Source: Desulfovibrio mangrovi
Lineage (GTDB): Bacteria > Desulfobacterota > Desulfovibrionia > Desulfovibrionales > Desulfovibrionaceae
Assembly: GCF_026230175.1 (NCBI RefSeq)
Contig: NZ_CP104208.1
Span: 620,001-684,000 of the forward strand
Direction of reading: 5' to 3'
DNA: 64,000 nt
In this document: one piece after another, positions 27,682 to 36,463 of the stretch
How the letters are laid out: every line of letters starts with the position of its first letter
Position numbering within the stretch: position 1 is the stretch's first letter
Position numbers and translations under genes: made by a program
Notes under the pieces: model-generated
The model's database searches: none
Told to the model about the DNA's origin: nothing
The model's input: only the letters and a program-made list of their open reading frames with translations

Positions 27682-28407
27682 ATGAAATATATGCACTTCC
27701 GGCATAAGGCGCTTGCTGCCGCACGGCTGGCGGTGGTGCTTGCACTGGCTGTGTCGCTTTCGGCGTGCGCGCTGTATCGTTCGCAGCTGCCGGTCGCGAC
27801 GACATATGAGGCGGAATCGCAATACAAGATGCAGTCGGCGGGGCACTGGCAGGTGCTTGCTTCAGACGTGGCAGACAGGATATTCAAGGCAATTGAGGAT
27901 CGTGACGATCTGCTCATGAAACCCCTGTATATGGAGCCGCCCAACAGCAGGCCTTTCTCTCTGGGCTTTTACAAGCTGCTGACTTCCGAGCTTGTTTCGC
28001 GCGGCATACAGGTTTCTCTGGAACGTGAAAGCGATGTGGTGGATGTGGAGTACGACGTTCTTGCGGTTCTGCACAATGATCGCATGCAGCGTCCGCCCAT
28101 TGGCACCTTCACGGCCATCAGTACGGGAGTGAGCGCTGCGCGTGCGCTGAACTCCATGGCGGAATGGATTCCTGCCGCCATAGGCGCTGGCGTACTTGCC
28201 GACTTTGCCAGCGGCGCCGTCACCTCCACTTCCAATCGCGAAGTTCTTATCTCCGTGTCCATGTCCTACAACAACAGGTATGTGGTGCACACCTCCTCAG
28301 TCTATTACATCAACGATCCTGACTATGAGCAGTTTGTGGACCCCATGGCCCGCGGGCACTACGTGCAGGAATTCAAGCCCCGCCCCGTGCGGGTTACGGC
28401 CCAGTAG
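27682..28407 (+). CDS. Outer-membrane-type lipoprotein of unknown function
   Basis: A 241 aa protein with a lipoprotein signal: hydrophobic ALAVSLSAC with the lipobox cysteine near residue 29. The mature part has an alternating beta/alpha pattern (FYKLLTSELVSRGIQVSLE) similar in style to the FlgO-like protein encoded next. A Gly/Ala-rich stretch (IPAAIGAGVLADFASGAV) lies near residues 160-178. It ends 9 bases before the FlgO-like gene, so the two are cotranscribed. It probably sits in the outer membrane and works with its neighbour, perhaps in flagellar or envelope assembly. That role is inference. Confidence 0.72.
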   Translation: MKYMHFRHKALAAARLAVVLALAVSLSACALYRSQLPVATTYEAESQYKMQSAGHWQVLASDVADRIFKAIEDRDDLLMKPLYMEPPNSRPFSLGFYKLLTSELVSRGIQVSLERESDVVDVEYDVLAVLHNDRMQRPPIGTFTAISTGVSAARALNSMAEWIPAAIGAGVLADFASGAVTSTSNREVLISVSMSYNNRYVVHTSSVYYINDPDYEQFVDPMARGHYVQEFKPRPVRVTAQ

Positions 28408-28416
28408 GAGGAGAGC

Positions 28417-29286
28417 ATGAAACGTCTTTCTCTGTTGTTGGTGCTGATTCTGCTCCTGCTGAGTGTTGTTGCCGCAATGGCCGGACCGGGCGCCATACCG
28501 AGACAGCCCGCGCAGATTGAAGCTTCGCTGGCGGCGTTTCCTCAGGGTTCGCTGTTGACCGGCACCAGTCAGATGGCTGCGGATGCGCTGCATCAGGTCA
28601 TGGCGGGGCGTGTAAGCAAGGATAGTCCCGTTCTCGTTACTGCCATGGTGGAGCTTGATGATTTGCAGAAAAGCTCCACCTTTGGTCGTGTGGTGATGCA
28701 GCAGGTGGGGTCCCGGCTGAGTCAGTACGGGTATCGTCTTGTCGAATCCCGTTTGGGTCAGAATATGATCATCCGTCCCCGTGAAGGGGAGTTCATGCTG
28801 ACCCGTGAGGTTGCCCGTCTGATGCAGACCCAGTATGCCGCACAGGCCGTACTGGTGGGCAGCTATGTTGAGACGCCTGTGACCGTGTACTGTTCGTTGC
28901 GCCTTATCCGGCTCGATGACGGAGCGGTTGTGGGAGCGTATGAGTATCAGCTGTCAAACAGCGGCGAGGTACGCAGTATGCTGCGTAAGGAGAAGAAGTC
29001 TCCTGTGGATGTGGATCCGGCGTGGAACGAGTTCTCGCGCAGGCAGGCAGCCTACACGCCCAACGGCGCGGCCTTGCCGCCCGTGCAGAACTTTGCGCCA
29101 CAGCGTGCGGATGTCCCCGTTTTTCAGGGGAACACCTTCCAGGGGGGGGGAGCAGGGCGGCAGCCTGCCGGGCCGATGAATGCTCCGGTTATTACGCCGC
29201 CTCAGCGGGTGATCACGCCTACGCCTCCTTTAGGGGCAGCGGATGCTCCGACGCCGCTTGGTCCACCTGAGCCAGCCATTCGATGA
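28417..29286 (+). CDS. FlgO-family exported protein
   Basis: A 289 aa protein with a signal peptide (residues 1-22, ending AMA). The core (about 50-190) has the FlgO pattern: SSTFGRVVMQQVGSRLSQYGYRLVE, then LTREVARLMQTQYAAQAVLVGSY, then SLRLIRLDDGAVVGAY. FlgO-like proteins are outer-membrane factors linked to flagellar stability in Vibrio. The last ~90 residues are low-complexity, rich in Pro, Gly, Ala and Gln. GGAGGAG lies before the ATG, and a terminator follows. No flagellar genes are in the window, so a motility role is not shown. Confidence 0.72.
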   Translation: MKRLSLLLVLILLLLSVVAAMAGPGAIPRQPAQIEASLAAFPQGSLLTGTSQMAADALHQVMAGRVSKDSPVLVTAMVELDDLQKSSTFGRVVMQQVGSRLSQYGYRLVESRLGQNMIIRPREGEFMLTREVARLMQTQYAAQAVLVGSYVETPVTVYCSLRLIRLDDGAVVGAYEYQLSNSGEVRSMLRKEKKSPVDVDPAWNEFSRRQAAYTPNGAALPPVQNFAPQRADVPVFQGNTFQGGGAGRQPAGPMNAPVITPPQRVITPTPPLGAADAPTPLGPPEPAIR

Positions 29287-29300
29287 TACAGCCTCATGGT

Positions 29301-29326
29301 AAGCACCCCTTAAGGGGTGCTTTTTT
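29301..29326 (+). terminator. Intrinsic terminator after the FlgO-like gene
   Basis: AAGCACCCCT/AGGGGTGCTTTTTT, a perfect stem with a T-run. Confidence 0.88.
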
Positions 29327-29427
29327 ATTTTGTTGCGCCGACCTGCTGTGCTAGAGGGATGTGAGCTTTTACTTTTACTATGGATTCAGTTTCATTTAGC
29401 TGGATGCTAACAACTAGGGGGTAGCCC

Positions 29428-30054
29428 ATGTCTTTTATCCATTTCTTTTCTCGGCAGGCCCGCAGGCCCTCCGGGCTGTTCGGGAGGTTTGTCATGTCCC
29501 GCGTGTTCGACAGGGGGAATGCCGAGTTGAACGCCTTTGTCAGAGAACTGGTAGATCCGCAAGCCAATGATCATATTCTCGAGATTGGTTTCGGAACCGG
29601 CAGGCTGCTGCATGAGCTTGCAGCTACTGTAAAGGACGGGATAGTTGAGGGGGTGGATTTCTCGGAGGCCATGGTGCTGCAGGCGCAGAAGAACAATGCC
29701 CGCCTCATGTCAGATGGTCGTGTGTCCTTTAGACAGGGGGCTTTTGAAGACATGGTATGGACTGACAGTTCGTTTGATACCGTATGCAGTGTGAATACCG
29801 TATATTTCTGGAAGAATCCGCTGGATACGGCGCAAAAGATCAGACGTCTGCTCAAAGCGGGCGGCAAGCTGGTTCTGGGCTTCGGCGATAAGGCTGAACT
29901 AGGAAGAAAGCCCCTCAGCGCAGATGTCTTCAACCTGTATACGCCGGAGGAAGTGGTTTTCTTTTTGCGGCAGAGCGGCTTTTCGGGAGCTATTTATAAT
30001 AGGAAGCGGCAGGGTAGCGCGCATATTCTTCACTGCGTAGTCGCGGAAAAGTAG
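29428..30054 (+). CDS. Class I SAM-dependent methyltransferase
   Basis: A 208 aa protein. Motif I is ILEIGFGTGRLLHEL (near residues 52-66). It is followed by VEGVDFSEAMVLQA (motif II acidic residue) and by FDTVCSVNTVYFW and LLKAGGKLVLGF (motifs IV and V). This is the Methyltransf_11/25 type, often acting on small molecules or lipids. GGGGG precedes the ATG. It stands alone between terminators, so the substrate is unknown. Confidence 0.82.
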   Translation: MSFIHFFSRQARRPSGLFGRFVMSRVFDRGNAELNAFVRELVDPQANDHILEIGFGTGRLLHELAATVKDGIVEGVDFSEAMVLQAQKNNARLMSDGRVSFRQGAFEDMVWTDSSFDTVCSVNTVYFWKNPLDTAQKIRRLLKAGGKLVLGFGDKAELGRKPLSADVFNLYTPEEVVFFLRQSGFSGAIYNRKRQGSAHILHCVVAEK

Positions 30055-30359
30055 AATGTCGTGCGTATGTTGCAGGCGCATCGCTACCGTAACATATGCT
30101 ATGGCAGGCGTTCTTGCCATGGTGCTTTTCGGGAGGATAGCCGTCATGTTGAGGAAAAAACTGGCCTGCGCCATCTTTCCGCTTGTAATTATGGGTGAAA
30201 CAGCCTATGGATTTTCCCGCGATACCGTTAGGCGGTCGGCTGTGACCGGCTTTATGCTGAGCTTTCCGGTGAATCGCGAGAACATTCCCCTTGTCATGCT
30301 TGACGCGGGCCGTTTTACACTGTAAAAAGGTCCGTTCATTTTTTTAAAGGAGTAACCCC
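30055..30359 (+). other. 305-base gap upstream of rpmH
   Basis: A 89-codon open frame (30056-30325) lies here with no ribosome binding site and odd composition (early CVCCRR), so it is probably not a gene. The 3' part holds candidate promoters for the rpmH operon. The better one is TTGACG (30300-30305) with 17 bases to TAAAAA (30323-30328); TTGTCA (30291-30296) with TTTACA (30314-30319) is the alternative. Confidence 0.4.
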
Positions 30360-30494
30360 ATGAAGAGAACGTATCAGCCGAGCAAAGTCAGACGTGCCAG
30401 AGCTTGTGGCTTCCGCGCCCGCCTTAAGTCCGCTAGCGGCCGCGCAGTACTGAGCCGTCGTCGTGCGAAGGGGCGTAAGAGATTATCCGCTTAA
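30360..30494 (+). CDS. rpmH: 50S ribosomal protein L34
   Basis: A 44 aa protein, [20 protein letters not shown] and so on, ending GRKRLSA. Length and composition are typical. AAAGGAG lies 7 bases before the ATG. It is the first gene of the conserved rpmH-rnpA-yidD-yidC-jag-mnmE cluster. The usual THGF motif reads ACGF here, a minor variant. It was too short for simple ORF calling but is certain. Confidence 0.97.
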   Translation: MKRTYQPSKVRRARACGFRARLKSASGRAVLSRRRAKGRKRLSA

Positions 30495-30514
30495 CGCATT
30501 CACGCGAGCATCGC

Positions 30515-30871
30515 TTGATCCGGCGGCCTGATTTTGTCAGCTGTTACAATGAAGGCCGCCGTTACTTTTCCAAGAATTTCATCCTGTTTGTGCTGCCTCG
30601 TTCCTCGGCTCTGCTGAGTTGGCGTATGGGCATGGCAGTGACGAAAAAAACAGGAACGGCAGTCGTGCGTAATCGCGTCAAGCGCGTGATTCGCGAGTTT
30701 TTCCGACTCAACCAGCGCGAGGTCTGCGACGGATTCGATGTCGTGGTAGTGCCCAAGCGCAGTCTCAACCCCGAGCGGGTAAGTCTCGAAATGGTTTCGC
30801 AGGAATTATCGCCGATAATTCATAACGTCTGCGGCCAGCTTGCCCAAGAGGCGGGAAACGAAGCGCCATGA
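30515..30871 (+). CDS. rnpA: Ribonuclease P protein component
   Basis: At least 118 aa. The RNA-binding motif is [19 protein letters not shown] (RNR motif) and the N-terminal part is [15 protein letters not shown], as in other RnpA proteins. It forms RNase P with the M1-type RNA and matures tRNA 5' ends. The first standard start codon is TTG at 30515. Family similarity continues upstream as [16 protein letters not shown], and the frame is open only back to a stop at 30476. An ATT or ATC start at 30482 or 30485, overlapping rpmH, is therefore possible. The stop overlaps yidD (ATGA). Confidence 0.92.
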   Translation: MIRRPDFVSCYNEGRRYFSKNFILFVLPRSSALLSWRMGMAVTKKTGTAVVRNRVKRVIREFFRLNQREVCDGFDVVVVPKRSLNPERVSLEMVSQELSPIIHNVCGQLAQEAGNEAP

Positions 30872-31122
30872 AGTCATTTGCCCGAACCATACTGGTGCTG
30901 CCTATCCGCTTTTACCAGTTGTGCATTTCACCGCTTACGCCCCCTGCCTGCCGTTTCGTCCCCACGTGTTCGGAGTATGCGGCCGAGGCTATCTCTCGTC
31001 ACGGCGTCCTGAAAGGCTCCGGCCTTGCCGTTTGGCGAATTCTCAGGTGTCATCCCTTCAGCCGCGGCGGCTACGATCCCGTTCCACCTTCCCGGCATCA
31101 ATCCCCCCTCGGACAGGAGTAA
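30868..31122 (+). CDS. yidD: Membrane protein insertion efficiency factor YidD
   Basis: An 84 aa protein. The motifs [16 protein letters not shown] and [15 protein letters not shown] are signatures of YidD, with an N-terminal amphipathic helix that attaches to the inner membrane. The pattern [15 protein letters not shown] completes the family. It assists YidC-dependent membrane insertion. It starts within the rnpA stop codon (overlap ATGA), so it is translationally coupled, and yidC follows 13 bases later. Confidence 0.95.
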   Translation: MKSFARTILVLPIRFYQLCISPLTPPACRFVPTCSEYAAEAISRHGVLKGSGLAVWRILRCHPFSRGGYDPVPPSRHQSPLGQE

Positions 31123-31135
31123 TTGAGGTCCAATC

Positions 31136-32752
31136 ATGATGGATAATAAGCGTTTATTGATCGCTGTAGCGCTCTGTTTGGCAGTTACCGTAGGCTGGAA
31201 TTTTCTGGCGCAGCATATGGGCTGGTTGCCCGAGCCGGTTGAGCAGCAGCAGGTAGCGGCAGCTCCCGAGGCCAATTCCGGAAACGCGCAGGCTCAGACC
31301 GCCCTTGGTGTGGATCAGCCTGCCGTTCCTGTTTTCCAGCCCTCCGAAGGGCGTGAAGTGACCGTTTCCACCCCCCTGTACAAGGCAGTTCTGCATAGTC
31401 AGGGTGGCGTAATGAAGAGCTTTTTCCTGAATGACTACAAGGTGAGCATCAATGCCGGTTCTCCTGCCGTTGACATGGTGGGTGGTGAAGCTTCTCAGCT
31501 TGGCGCTCTCGGTATCATGCTGGACGGCAAGCGTTCCTGGATTGACGGGCAATGGAGCTTTGCCGGAGACAATCTTTCCCTTGATGGCAACGCCAGCGGC
31601 TTGCTGGTGTTCACTGGTGAAGTGGATGGCATCCGCGTTGTTCGCGAAATGCACTTCTTTGCCGATACATATGTGGTGAAAGAGAAGGTTCGCCTTCTGA
31701 ATTCTGGCGACGCTCCCCGCAGTGTACGTCTTGATTTCACCCTTGGTGCAGGCCACCTTGAATCTGCCGATAACCGTTACAATCCCACCAAGATTGCATG
31801 GTTCTCCGATTCCGAAGGTCTGGATTACGAAGCCGATCTGGAAGAGCTGGAAAAGGGCTTTGCCAAGAGCCTGCCCCTGCGTTGGGCCGGTGTAGAGAGC
31901 AACTACTTCCTCGCCGCTGTTGCGCCTGAAGGAACCGACGTTGCCCTCAAAGCAAAATTCCAGCATGGCGTCTATCGTGTTGCCATCGAGCGTGACGCCA
32001 TCGGCCTTGCTCCCGGAGCCGAATTTGAAGTCGGCACCAATTACTACCTTGGCCCCAAGCTTGCCAAAGCTCTGGAAAACGCTCCCAACATGCTCGGAGC
32101 CTCCATTGACTTCGGCATGTTCAGCATTCTGGCCAAGCCCTTGTTGAAGATGATCAACTTCTTCCACGAGTATGTGGGGAACTACGGTGTAGCCATCATC
32201 ATCTTGACCATTCTGATCAAGCTGCTGTTCTGGCCTCTTTCCCACAAGAGCTACAAGTCCATGGAGCAGATGAAGAAGCTGCAGCCCATGATGCAGAAGA
32301 TTCGCGAAAAGTATGCTGACGACCGCGAACGGCAGAACCAGGAGGTCATGAACCTCTACAAGACCTACAAGGTCAACCCTGCCGGCGGCTGTCTGCCCAT
32401 GCTCGTTCAGATTCCCGTGTTCTTCGGCCTGTATCAGGCTCTGCTGAACTCGATTGAACTGCGTCACGCTTCTTTTATCACACATCTGCCTTTTACGGAC
32501 ATGATCTGGCTGGCGGACCTTTCCGCCTCCGACCCCTTCTACATTACCCCCATTGTCATGGGGCTGACCATGCTGTTGCAGCAAATGATGACGCCCAGCA
32601 CCGGCGACCCGGTACAGAAGAAGATGATGATGTTCATGCCCCTGGTGTTCACCTTCATGTTCCTGAACTTCCCCGCGGGCCTCGTCGTTTACTGGCTGGT
32701 TAACAACGTACTCTCCATCGCCCAGCAGTGGTTCATGCTCCGCAAGGCGTAA
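31136..32752 (+). CDS. yidC: Membrane protein insertase YidC
   Basis: A 538 aa protein. An N-terminal membrane helix (about residues 5-22) is followed by a large periplasmic beta domain (about 50-330), as in Gram-negative YidC. The conserved insertase core with five helices follows: YGVAIIILTILIKLLFWPLS, then the cytoplasmic loop MKKLQPMMQKIREKY, then NPAGGCLPMLVQIPVFFGLY. It inserts membrane proteins with or without SecYEG. ATG at 31136 or 31139 could be used. It is part of the rpmH cluster. Confidence 0.96.
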   Translation: MMDNKRLLIAVALCLAVTVGWNFLAQHMGWLPEPVEQQQVAAAPEANSGNAQAQTALGVDQPAVPVFQPSEGREVTVSTPLYKAVLHSQGGVMKSFFLNDYKVSINAGSPAVDMVGGEASQLGALGIMLDGKRSWIDGQWSFAGDNLSLDGNASGLLVFTGEVDGIRVVREMHFFADTYVVKEKVRLLNSGDAPRSVRLDFTLGAGHLESADNRYNPTKIAWFSDSEGLDYEADLEELEKGFAKSLPLRWAGVESNYFLAAVAPEGTDVALKAKFQHGVYRVAIERDAIGLAPGAEFEVGTNYYLGPKLAKALENAPNMLGASIDFGMFSILAKPLLKMINFFHEYVGNYGVAIIILTILIKLLFWPLSHKSYKSMEQMKKLQPMMQKIREKYADDRERQNQEVMNLYKTYKVNPAGGCLPMLVQIPVFFGLYQALLNSIELRHASFITHLPFTDMIWLADLSASDPFYITPIVMGLTMLLQQMMTPSTGDPVQKKMMMFMPLVFTFMFLNFPAGLVVYWLVNNVLSIAQQWFMLRKA

Positions 32753-32793
32753 TGCCTTGCCTTTTAATCGCGAGTACCTCTTGAGGTGAATGC

Positions 32794-34170
32794 ATGGATG
32801 CATACAAGGAGTTCCAGGGTAAGACTCTGGACAGCGCGATCGAAGCAGCTTGCAGCTACTTCAATAGCGCACGGGAAAAACTTGAAATTGAGATAGTCAA
32901 TGACGCCAAGACCGGTATTTTCGGTCTTGTCGGTGCCAAAAAGGCGAAGGTTCGCGCCCGCCGTATGCAGGTTGCGTTCGATAGCAATGTGTTGAACGGC
33001 AGCGCTCCTGCTGCTGAAACCTCCGGCCGTGACCGTAAGAAGGCTGCGGAAGGAAGGGAAGACAAGGGCCAGCGCGAAGAGCGCAGACAGCGCGATGACC
33101 GTAAGCCCAGAGAAAAGGGTGCCAAGGCCGAAGACGCACAGCGTCAGGCCGATGCAGCCCCTGCGCAGAAGGAACGCAAGGAAGGTCCCCGTTCCGGCCA
33201 GCGCGACCAGAAGCCTGCCCGTCGTGAAGCGCGCCGTGATGAGCGCACGGAAGAGGGCAAGGAAGAACGTAGCGAAGCCGGTGAACGTCGTCAGGAACGT
33301 CGCGGCGGTGAAAAAAGCCGCTCCGAAGGACGCTCTGACGCTCGACCCGAAGGCCGTGCAGAAAAGGGCAGAGGCAATCGCCAGCCCAAGCGGCCTAAGG
33401 ATGCCGAAGCTTCTGCGGCATCTGCAGCGGAAGAGACCGAAACTGCTGAACGCCAGAGCTCTTCCTCCGAAGAAGGCCGTTCTTCCAGCCGTCGCAGCCG
33501 AGGCGGTCGCCGTCGCAGTCGTGGCGGTCGTGGACGCGGTCGCAAGGAAGAGGGCGCTGCTGCCGAGGGCCTGCCGGCAAAGGCAGACGCAGTGGTGGAT
33601 CTGCCTGAAGGTGCCCAGGGTGATTTCGATACTTCGTTCGATGACGACATGATGGACGACATCTCCGCCGAGCCCATGCCCGAAGCGAATCTTGCCGAAT
33701 TGGATCAGGATAAGCTTATCGAGGTTGTGAACGGCGTTGTAGGCAAGCTCATCACTCCTGTCATCGGTGAAACGCCTGTGGCTTCCGCCATTGAAGATAA
33801 CCGCGTTAAGGTGACCATCTCCAGTGGCGACAACTCCGGCCTGCTGATCGGACGCGAAGGACAGACGCTGGCAGCATTCCAGTATCTTACCAACCGTATC
33901 GTGGCCAAGGAGATGGGCGTTGCCGTTCGTGTCCAGCTGGATACCGGCGACTACCGTGAACGTCAGGACGATAAGCTGCGTGAAATTGCTCTGCATCTTG
34001 CCGATAAGGCCAAGACCCTCGGCAAGCCCCAGTCCACGCGTCCTCTCAGTTCCTACCATCGCCGCATCGTGCATCTTGCACTGCAGGGTGATGAAGATAT
34101 TCAGACCCGCAGCAAGGGCGATGGCCCGCTGAAGCGGGTTATTATCGGACGCAAGCGCAAGAGCGCCTAG
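32794..34170 (+). CDS. jag: Jag/KhpB RNA-binding protein with long charged linker
   Basis: A 458 aa protein. The Jag N-terminal domain covers about residues 1-50 ([17 protein letters not shown], then [16 protein letters not shown]). The C-terminal half has a KH domain with [15 protein letters not shown] near residue 348 and an R3H domain (about 385-458). Between them lies about 250 residues of Arg/Glu/Lys/Ala-rich low-complexity sequence with an RGG-like patch ([19 protein letters not shown]). This makes it much longer than the ~200 aa Jag of Firmicutes; long linkers are usual in this group. It probably binds RNA and affects cell-envelope gene expression. Confidence 0.92.
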   Translation: MDAYKEFQGKTLDSAIEAACSYFNSAREKLEIEIVNDAKTGIFGLVGAKKAKVRARRMQVAFDSNVLNGSAPAAETSGRDRKKAAEGREDKGQREERRQRDDRKPREKGAKAEDAQRQADAAPAQKERKEGPRSGQRDQKPARREARRDERTEEGKEERSEAGERRQERRGGEKSRSEGRSDARPEGRAEKGRGNRQPKRPKDAEASAASAAEETETAERQSSSSEEGRSSSRRSRGGRRRSRGGRGRGRKEEGAAAEGLPAKADAVVDLPEGAQGDFDTSFDDDMMDDISAEPMPEANLAELDQDKLIEVVNGVVGKLITPVIGETPVASAIEDNRVKVTISSGDNSGLLIGREGQTLAAFQYLTNRIVAKEMGVAVRVQLDTGDYRERQDDKLREIALHLADKAKTLGKPQSTRPLSSYHRRIVHLALQGDEDIQTRSKGDGPLKRVIIGRKRKSA

Positions 34171-34191
34171 CATCCAACCGGAAATGCATGC

Positions 34192-34220
34192 AAAAGGAGG
34201 CTCACCGAGCCTCCTTTTTT
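34192..34220 (+). terminator. Intrinsic terminator between jag and mnmE
   Basis: AAAAGGAGGCTC, loop ACC, GAGCCTCCTTTTTT. It splits the cluster, so mnmE may depend on readthrough or on its own promoter. Confidence 0.88.
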
Positions 34221-34277
34221 CTTGAATGCCACAGCAAACACCTTGCCCGTCTGCAGGGCCGGGGCTACATACTATCT

Positions 34278-35648
34278 ATGCATCATTCAGATACCATCGC
34301 CGCCATCGCCACTCCTCTGGGACAGGGGGGTATAGGGATTATCAGAATCAGCGGACCAGACGCCGCCGCCATCCTGCAGCGCCTGTTCCGTTCTTCATCC
34401 GCATCCTTTGCAGGCTTCCGGCCGCGGGTGCTGCATCATGGACGCATTACGGATGCGATCGGCGAGCCCCTTGATGATGTGCTGGCTGTGCACATGCCCG
34501 GCCCTCGTACCTTTACCGGCGAAGATGTGGCTGAGGTCCACTGCCATGGCGGACCTGCCATTGTTTCTTCCGTGCTTGAGGCCGTGTTTGCCTGCGGAGC
34601 CCGTCCTGCCGATGCAGGCGAGTTCACCAAGCGCGCTTTCCTGAACGGAAGAATGGACCTGACGCAGGCCGAGGCCGTGGCCGAGATGATTGCCGCGCCG
34701 GTTAAAAGCGGCGTGCGTTTGGCTCAGGCCAAGCTTGACGGCATGTTGGGGCGTCGCATTGCCGAACTGCGAGGCCAGCTCGAGCTCGTGCGCATGAAGC
34801 TGTGCGTTGCTGTGGATTTTCCTGAGGAAGACATTGAATGCCTGAGCCCTGAGGAATTTCTGGATGATATTTCTTCCGTCCGTGAAGCCATAGGTGAACT
34901 GCTCCGCAACTATGAGCGGGCCCGTTGCTGGCGTGAAGGCGTGCTGGTGGTGCTGGCGGGACAGGTTAATGCGGGCAAGTCCAGCCTCATGAACGGCCTT
35001 CTGGGCCGTACCCGCGCCATCGTGACGGACATTCCCGGTACCACCCGTGATTTTCTGGAGGAGCAGCTCAGTTTTGAAGGGCTGCCCGTCAGGCTGGTGG
35101 ATACCGCCGGTCTGCGCGAAACCGGCGATATCGTTGAGCAGGAAGGGGTACGGATCAGCCGCGACCTGGCCTCTCAGGCAGACCTTGTGTTGCTGGTTGT
35201 GGATGCCCGCAATGGCGTTGGGCATGCCGAAGAAGAACTCATTACCTCTGTGGGAGCAGACAGGGTTCTGGTGGTCTTGAACAAGGTGGACCTTGTTGAG
35301 ACGTTGCCTATCGTGCCTGCAGGCTGTGCCCACGTGGCGGTTTCCGCCAAGCGGGGAGAGGGGCTTGATTCCCTTGTAGCCATGGCTCGCGGTCACGTGC
35401 TGTCCCGAAGAGACGGTGGGGAACCGCAGGCTGGCGACCTTGTTCCCAATCTGCGGCAGAGCAGGGCGCTGCGCGATGCTCTTGAAGAGCTTGATCTTCT
35501 GCAGCAGGATATCAGCCTGCAATTGCCTTATGATATCCTCGGAGTCAGGCTGGAAGCTGCGTGCACCATTCTTTCCGAGATTACCGGCGAGACTACGCCG
35601 GACGATATCCTGAACAGAATTTTCGAAAGCTTCTGTATCGGCAAGTGA
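34278..35648 (+). CDS. mnmE: tRNA modification GTPase MnmE
   Basis: A 456 aa protein. The N-terminal tetrahydrofolate-binding domain begins [19 protein letters not shown]. An upstream open frame from 34188 runs through the terminator and is unlikely to be translated. The G domain has G1 [10 protein letters not shown] (from residue 228), G2 GTTRD, G3 DTAGLRET and G4 NKVD. The C terminus ends CIGK, the conserved zinc- or FAD-linked motif CxGK. With MnmG it makes the 5-carboxymethylaminomethyl group on wobble uridine. The ribosome binding site is weak, consistent with low expression. Confidence 0.96.
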   Translation: MHHSDTIAAIATPLGQGGIGIIRISGPDAAAILQRLFRSSSASFAGFRPRVLHHGRITDAIGEPLDDVLAVHMPGPRTFTGEDVAEVHCHGGPAIVSSVLEAVFACGARPADAGEFTKRAFLNGRMDLTQAEAVAEMIAAPVKSGVRLAQAKLDGMLGRRIAELRGQLELVRMKLCVAVDFPEEDIECLSPEEFLDDISSVREAIGELLRNYERARCWREGVLVVLAGQVNAGKSSLMNGLLGRTRAIVTDIPGTTRDFLEEQLSFEGLPVRLVDTAGLRETGDIVEQEGVRISRDLASQADLVLLVVDARNGVGHAEEELITSVGADRVLVVLNKVDLVETLPIVPAGCAHVAVSAKRGEGLDSLVAMARGHVLSRRDGGEPQAGDLVPNLRQSRALRDALEELDLLQQDISLQLPYDILGVRLEAACTILSEITGETTPDDILNRIFESFCIGK

Positions 35649-35666
35649 TGCGAATCCGGCTTTCGC

Positions 35667-35701
35667 AGGCCGTCTCATGAGATTGTTACGGACGGCCTTT
35701 T
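35667..35701 (+). terminator. Weak terminator after mnmE
   Basis: AGGCCGTC and GACGGCCT separated by 16 bases, then TTTT. The loop is long for a strong terminator. Confidence 0.45.
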
Positions 35702-35739
35702 GGTATGCTCTACGTCAGTCTTTGAATCCTTTCGGCGGA

Positions 35740-35755
35740 TGTGACATATGTCACG
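35740..35755 (+). promoter_or_regulatory. CRP/FNR-family (HcpR-like) operator
   Basis: TGTGACATATGTCACG fits the CRP-family pattern TGTGA-N6-TCACA. Flanking GGCG and CGCC extend the symmetry. It lies about 50 bases before the Fe-S protein gene. In Desulfovibrio this motif type is used by HcpR, which responds to nitrosative stress. The assignment to HcpR rather than another CRP-family regulator is inference. Confidence 0.65.
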
Positions 35756-35802
35756 GACGCCGTTTTTTCTATTGGCTAGTTTGAAACCAACAAGGAGTTC
35801 CC

Positions 35803-36459
35803 ATGTCCTCACCTGCAATCGCTCCCTACGAAATAACTGTCTGCCGCGGCATGCAGGCGCAGACGAACTGTCGCTTTGCCATGGAAGTGGGAGAGGGATT
35901 CGCCACACGGCTTGAACAGTGCGTGCAGGATAGCGGCTGGCCTGTATTTTTGCGAAATGCCATAACCGGCCCGTTGCTGCATCATCATGCCTTCCGAATT
36001 GCCGCCTCCGCTTGTCCCAACGGCTGCTCCCGCCCGCATGTGGCGGATATAGGCATTATCAGGGCTTGCGTGCCGTTGCTCGACCCGGAACCCTGTTCCT
36101 GCTGCGCCCTCTGTTACAAGGTATGTCCCGACAGAGCCATCGCCATGGACAGGCAGGGGCCGATGTTCGACTACGGCAAGTGCATGCAGTGCGGGATGTG
36201 TGTGGCCAAATGTCCGGAGCGGGCCTTGAGCTGCATGGAGAATGGGTATCGTGTGGTTCTCGGCGGCAAGTTGGGCAGGCATCCCCGCCTTGCCACGGAG
36301 CTTCGGGGAATTCATGACGAAGACGTTGTTCTCTCGATTGTATCGGGCTGTCTGGATATCTACATGCGTGAATACCGGAAGGGCCTGCGTTTCGGAGCTC
36401 TTGTTGATGAACTGGGTGACGCTCTGGACGAAGAACTGGAACTGCTGACAGGGAAGTAA
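35803..36459 (+). CDS. 4Fe-4S protein related to sulfite/nitrite reductase domains
   Basis: A 218 aa protein. The N-terminal part (about 1-70) resembles the ferredoxin-like half-domain of siroheme sulfite/nitrite reductases. It is followed by SACPNGCSRPH (Cys71, Cys75), like the second half of their cluster motif; the first CX5C half is missing. Two ferredoxin clusters follow: CSCCALCYKVCP (from Cys98) and CMQCGMCVAKCP. It is probably a cytosolic electron carrier or a reductase-like protein that does not bind siroheme. The next gene starts 4 bases after its stop. A CRP/HcpR-type site upstream suggests control by redox or nitrogen oxides. Confidence 0.78.
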   Translation: MSSPAIAPYEITVCRGMQAQTNCRFAMEVGEGFATRLEQCVQDSGWPVFLRNAITGPLLHHHAFRIAASACPNGCSRPHVADIGIIRACVPLLDPEPCSCCALCYKVCPDRAIAMDRQGPMFDYGKCMQCGMCVAKCPERALSCMENGYRVVLGGKLGRHPRLATELRGIHDEDVVLSIVSGCLDIYMREYRKGLRFGALVDELGDALDEELELLTGK

Positions 36460-36463
36460 CAAG

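Noticed and set aside
30056-30325. An 89-codon frame between the methyltransferase and rpmH
   Set aside because: There is no ribosome binding site and the early composition is odd; the region more likely holds the rpmH promoter.
31154-32803. A 549-codon open frame opposite yidC
   Set aside because: It is the antisense shadow of a certain gene, rich in His and Gln as such shadows are.
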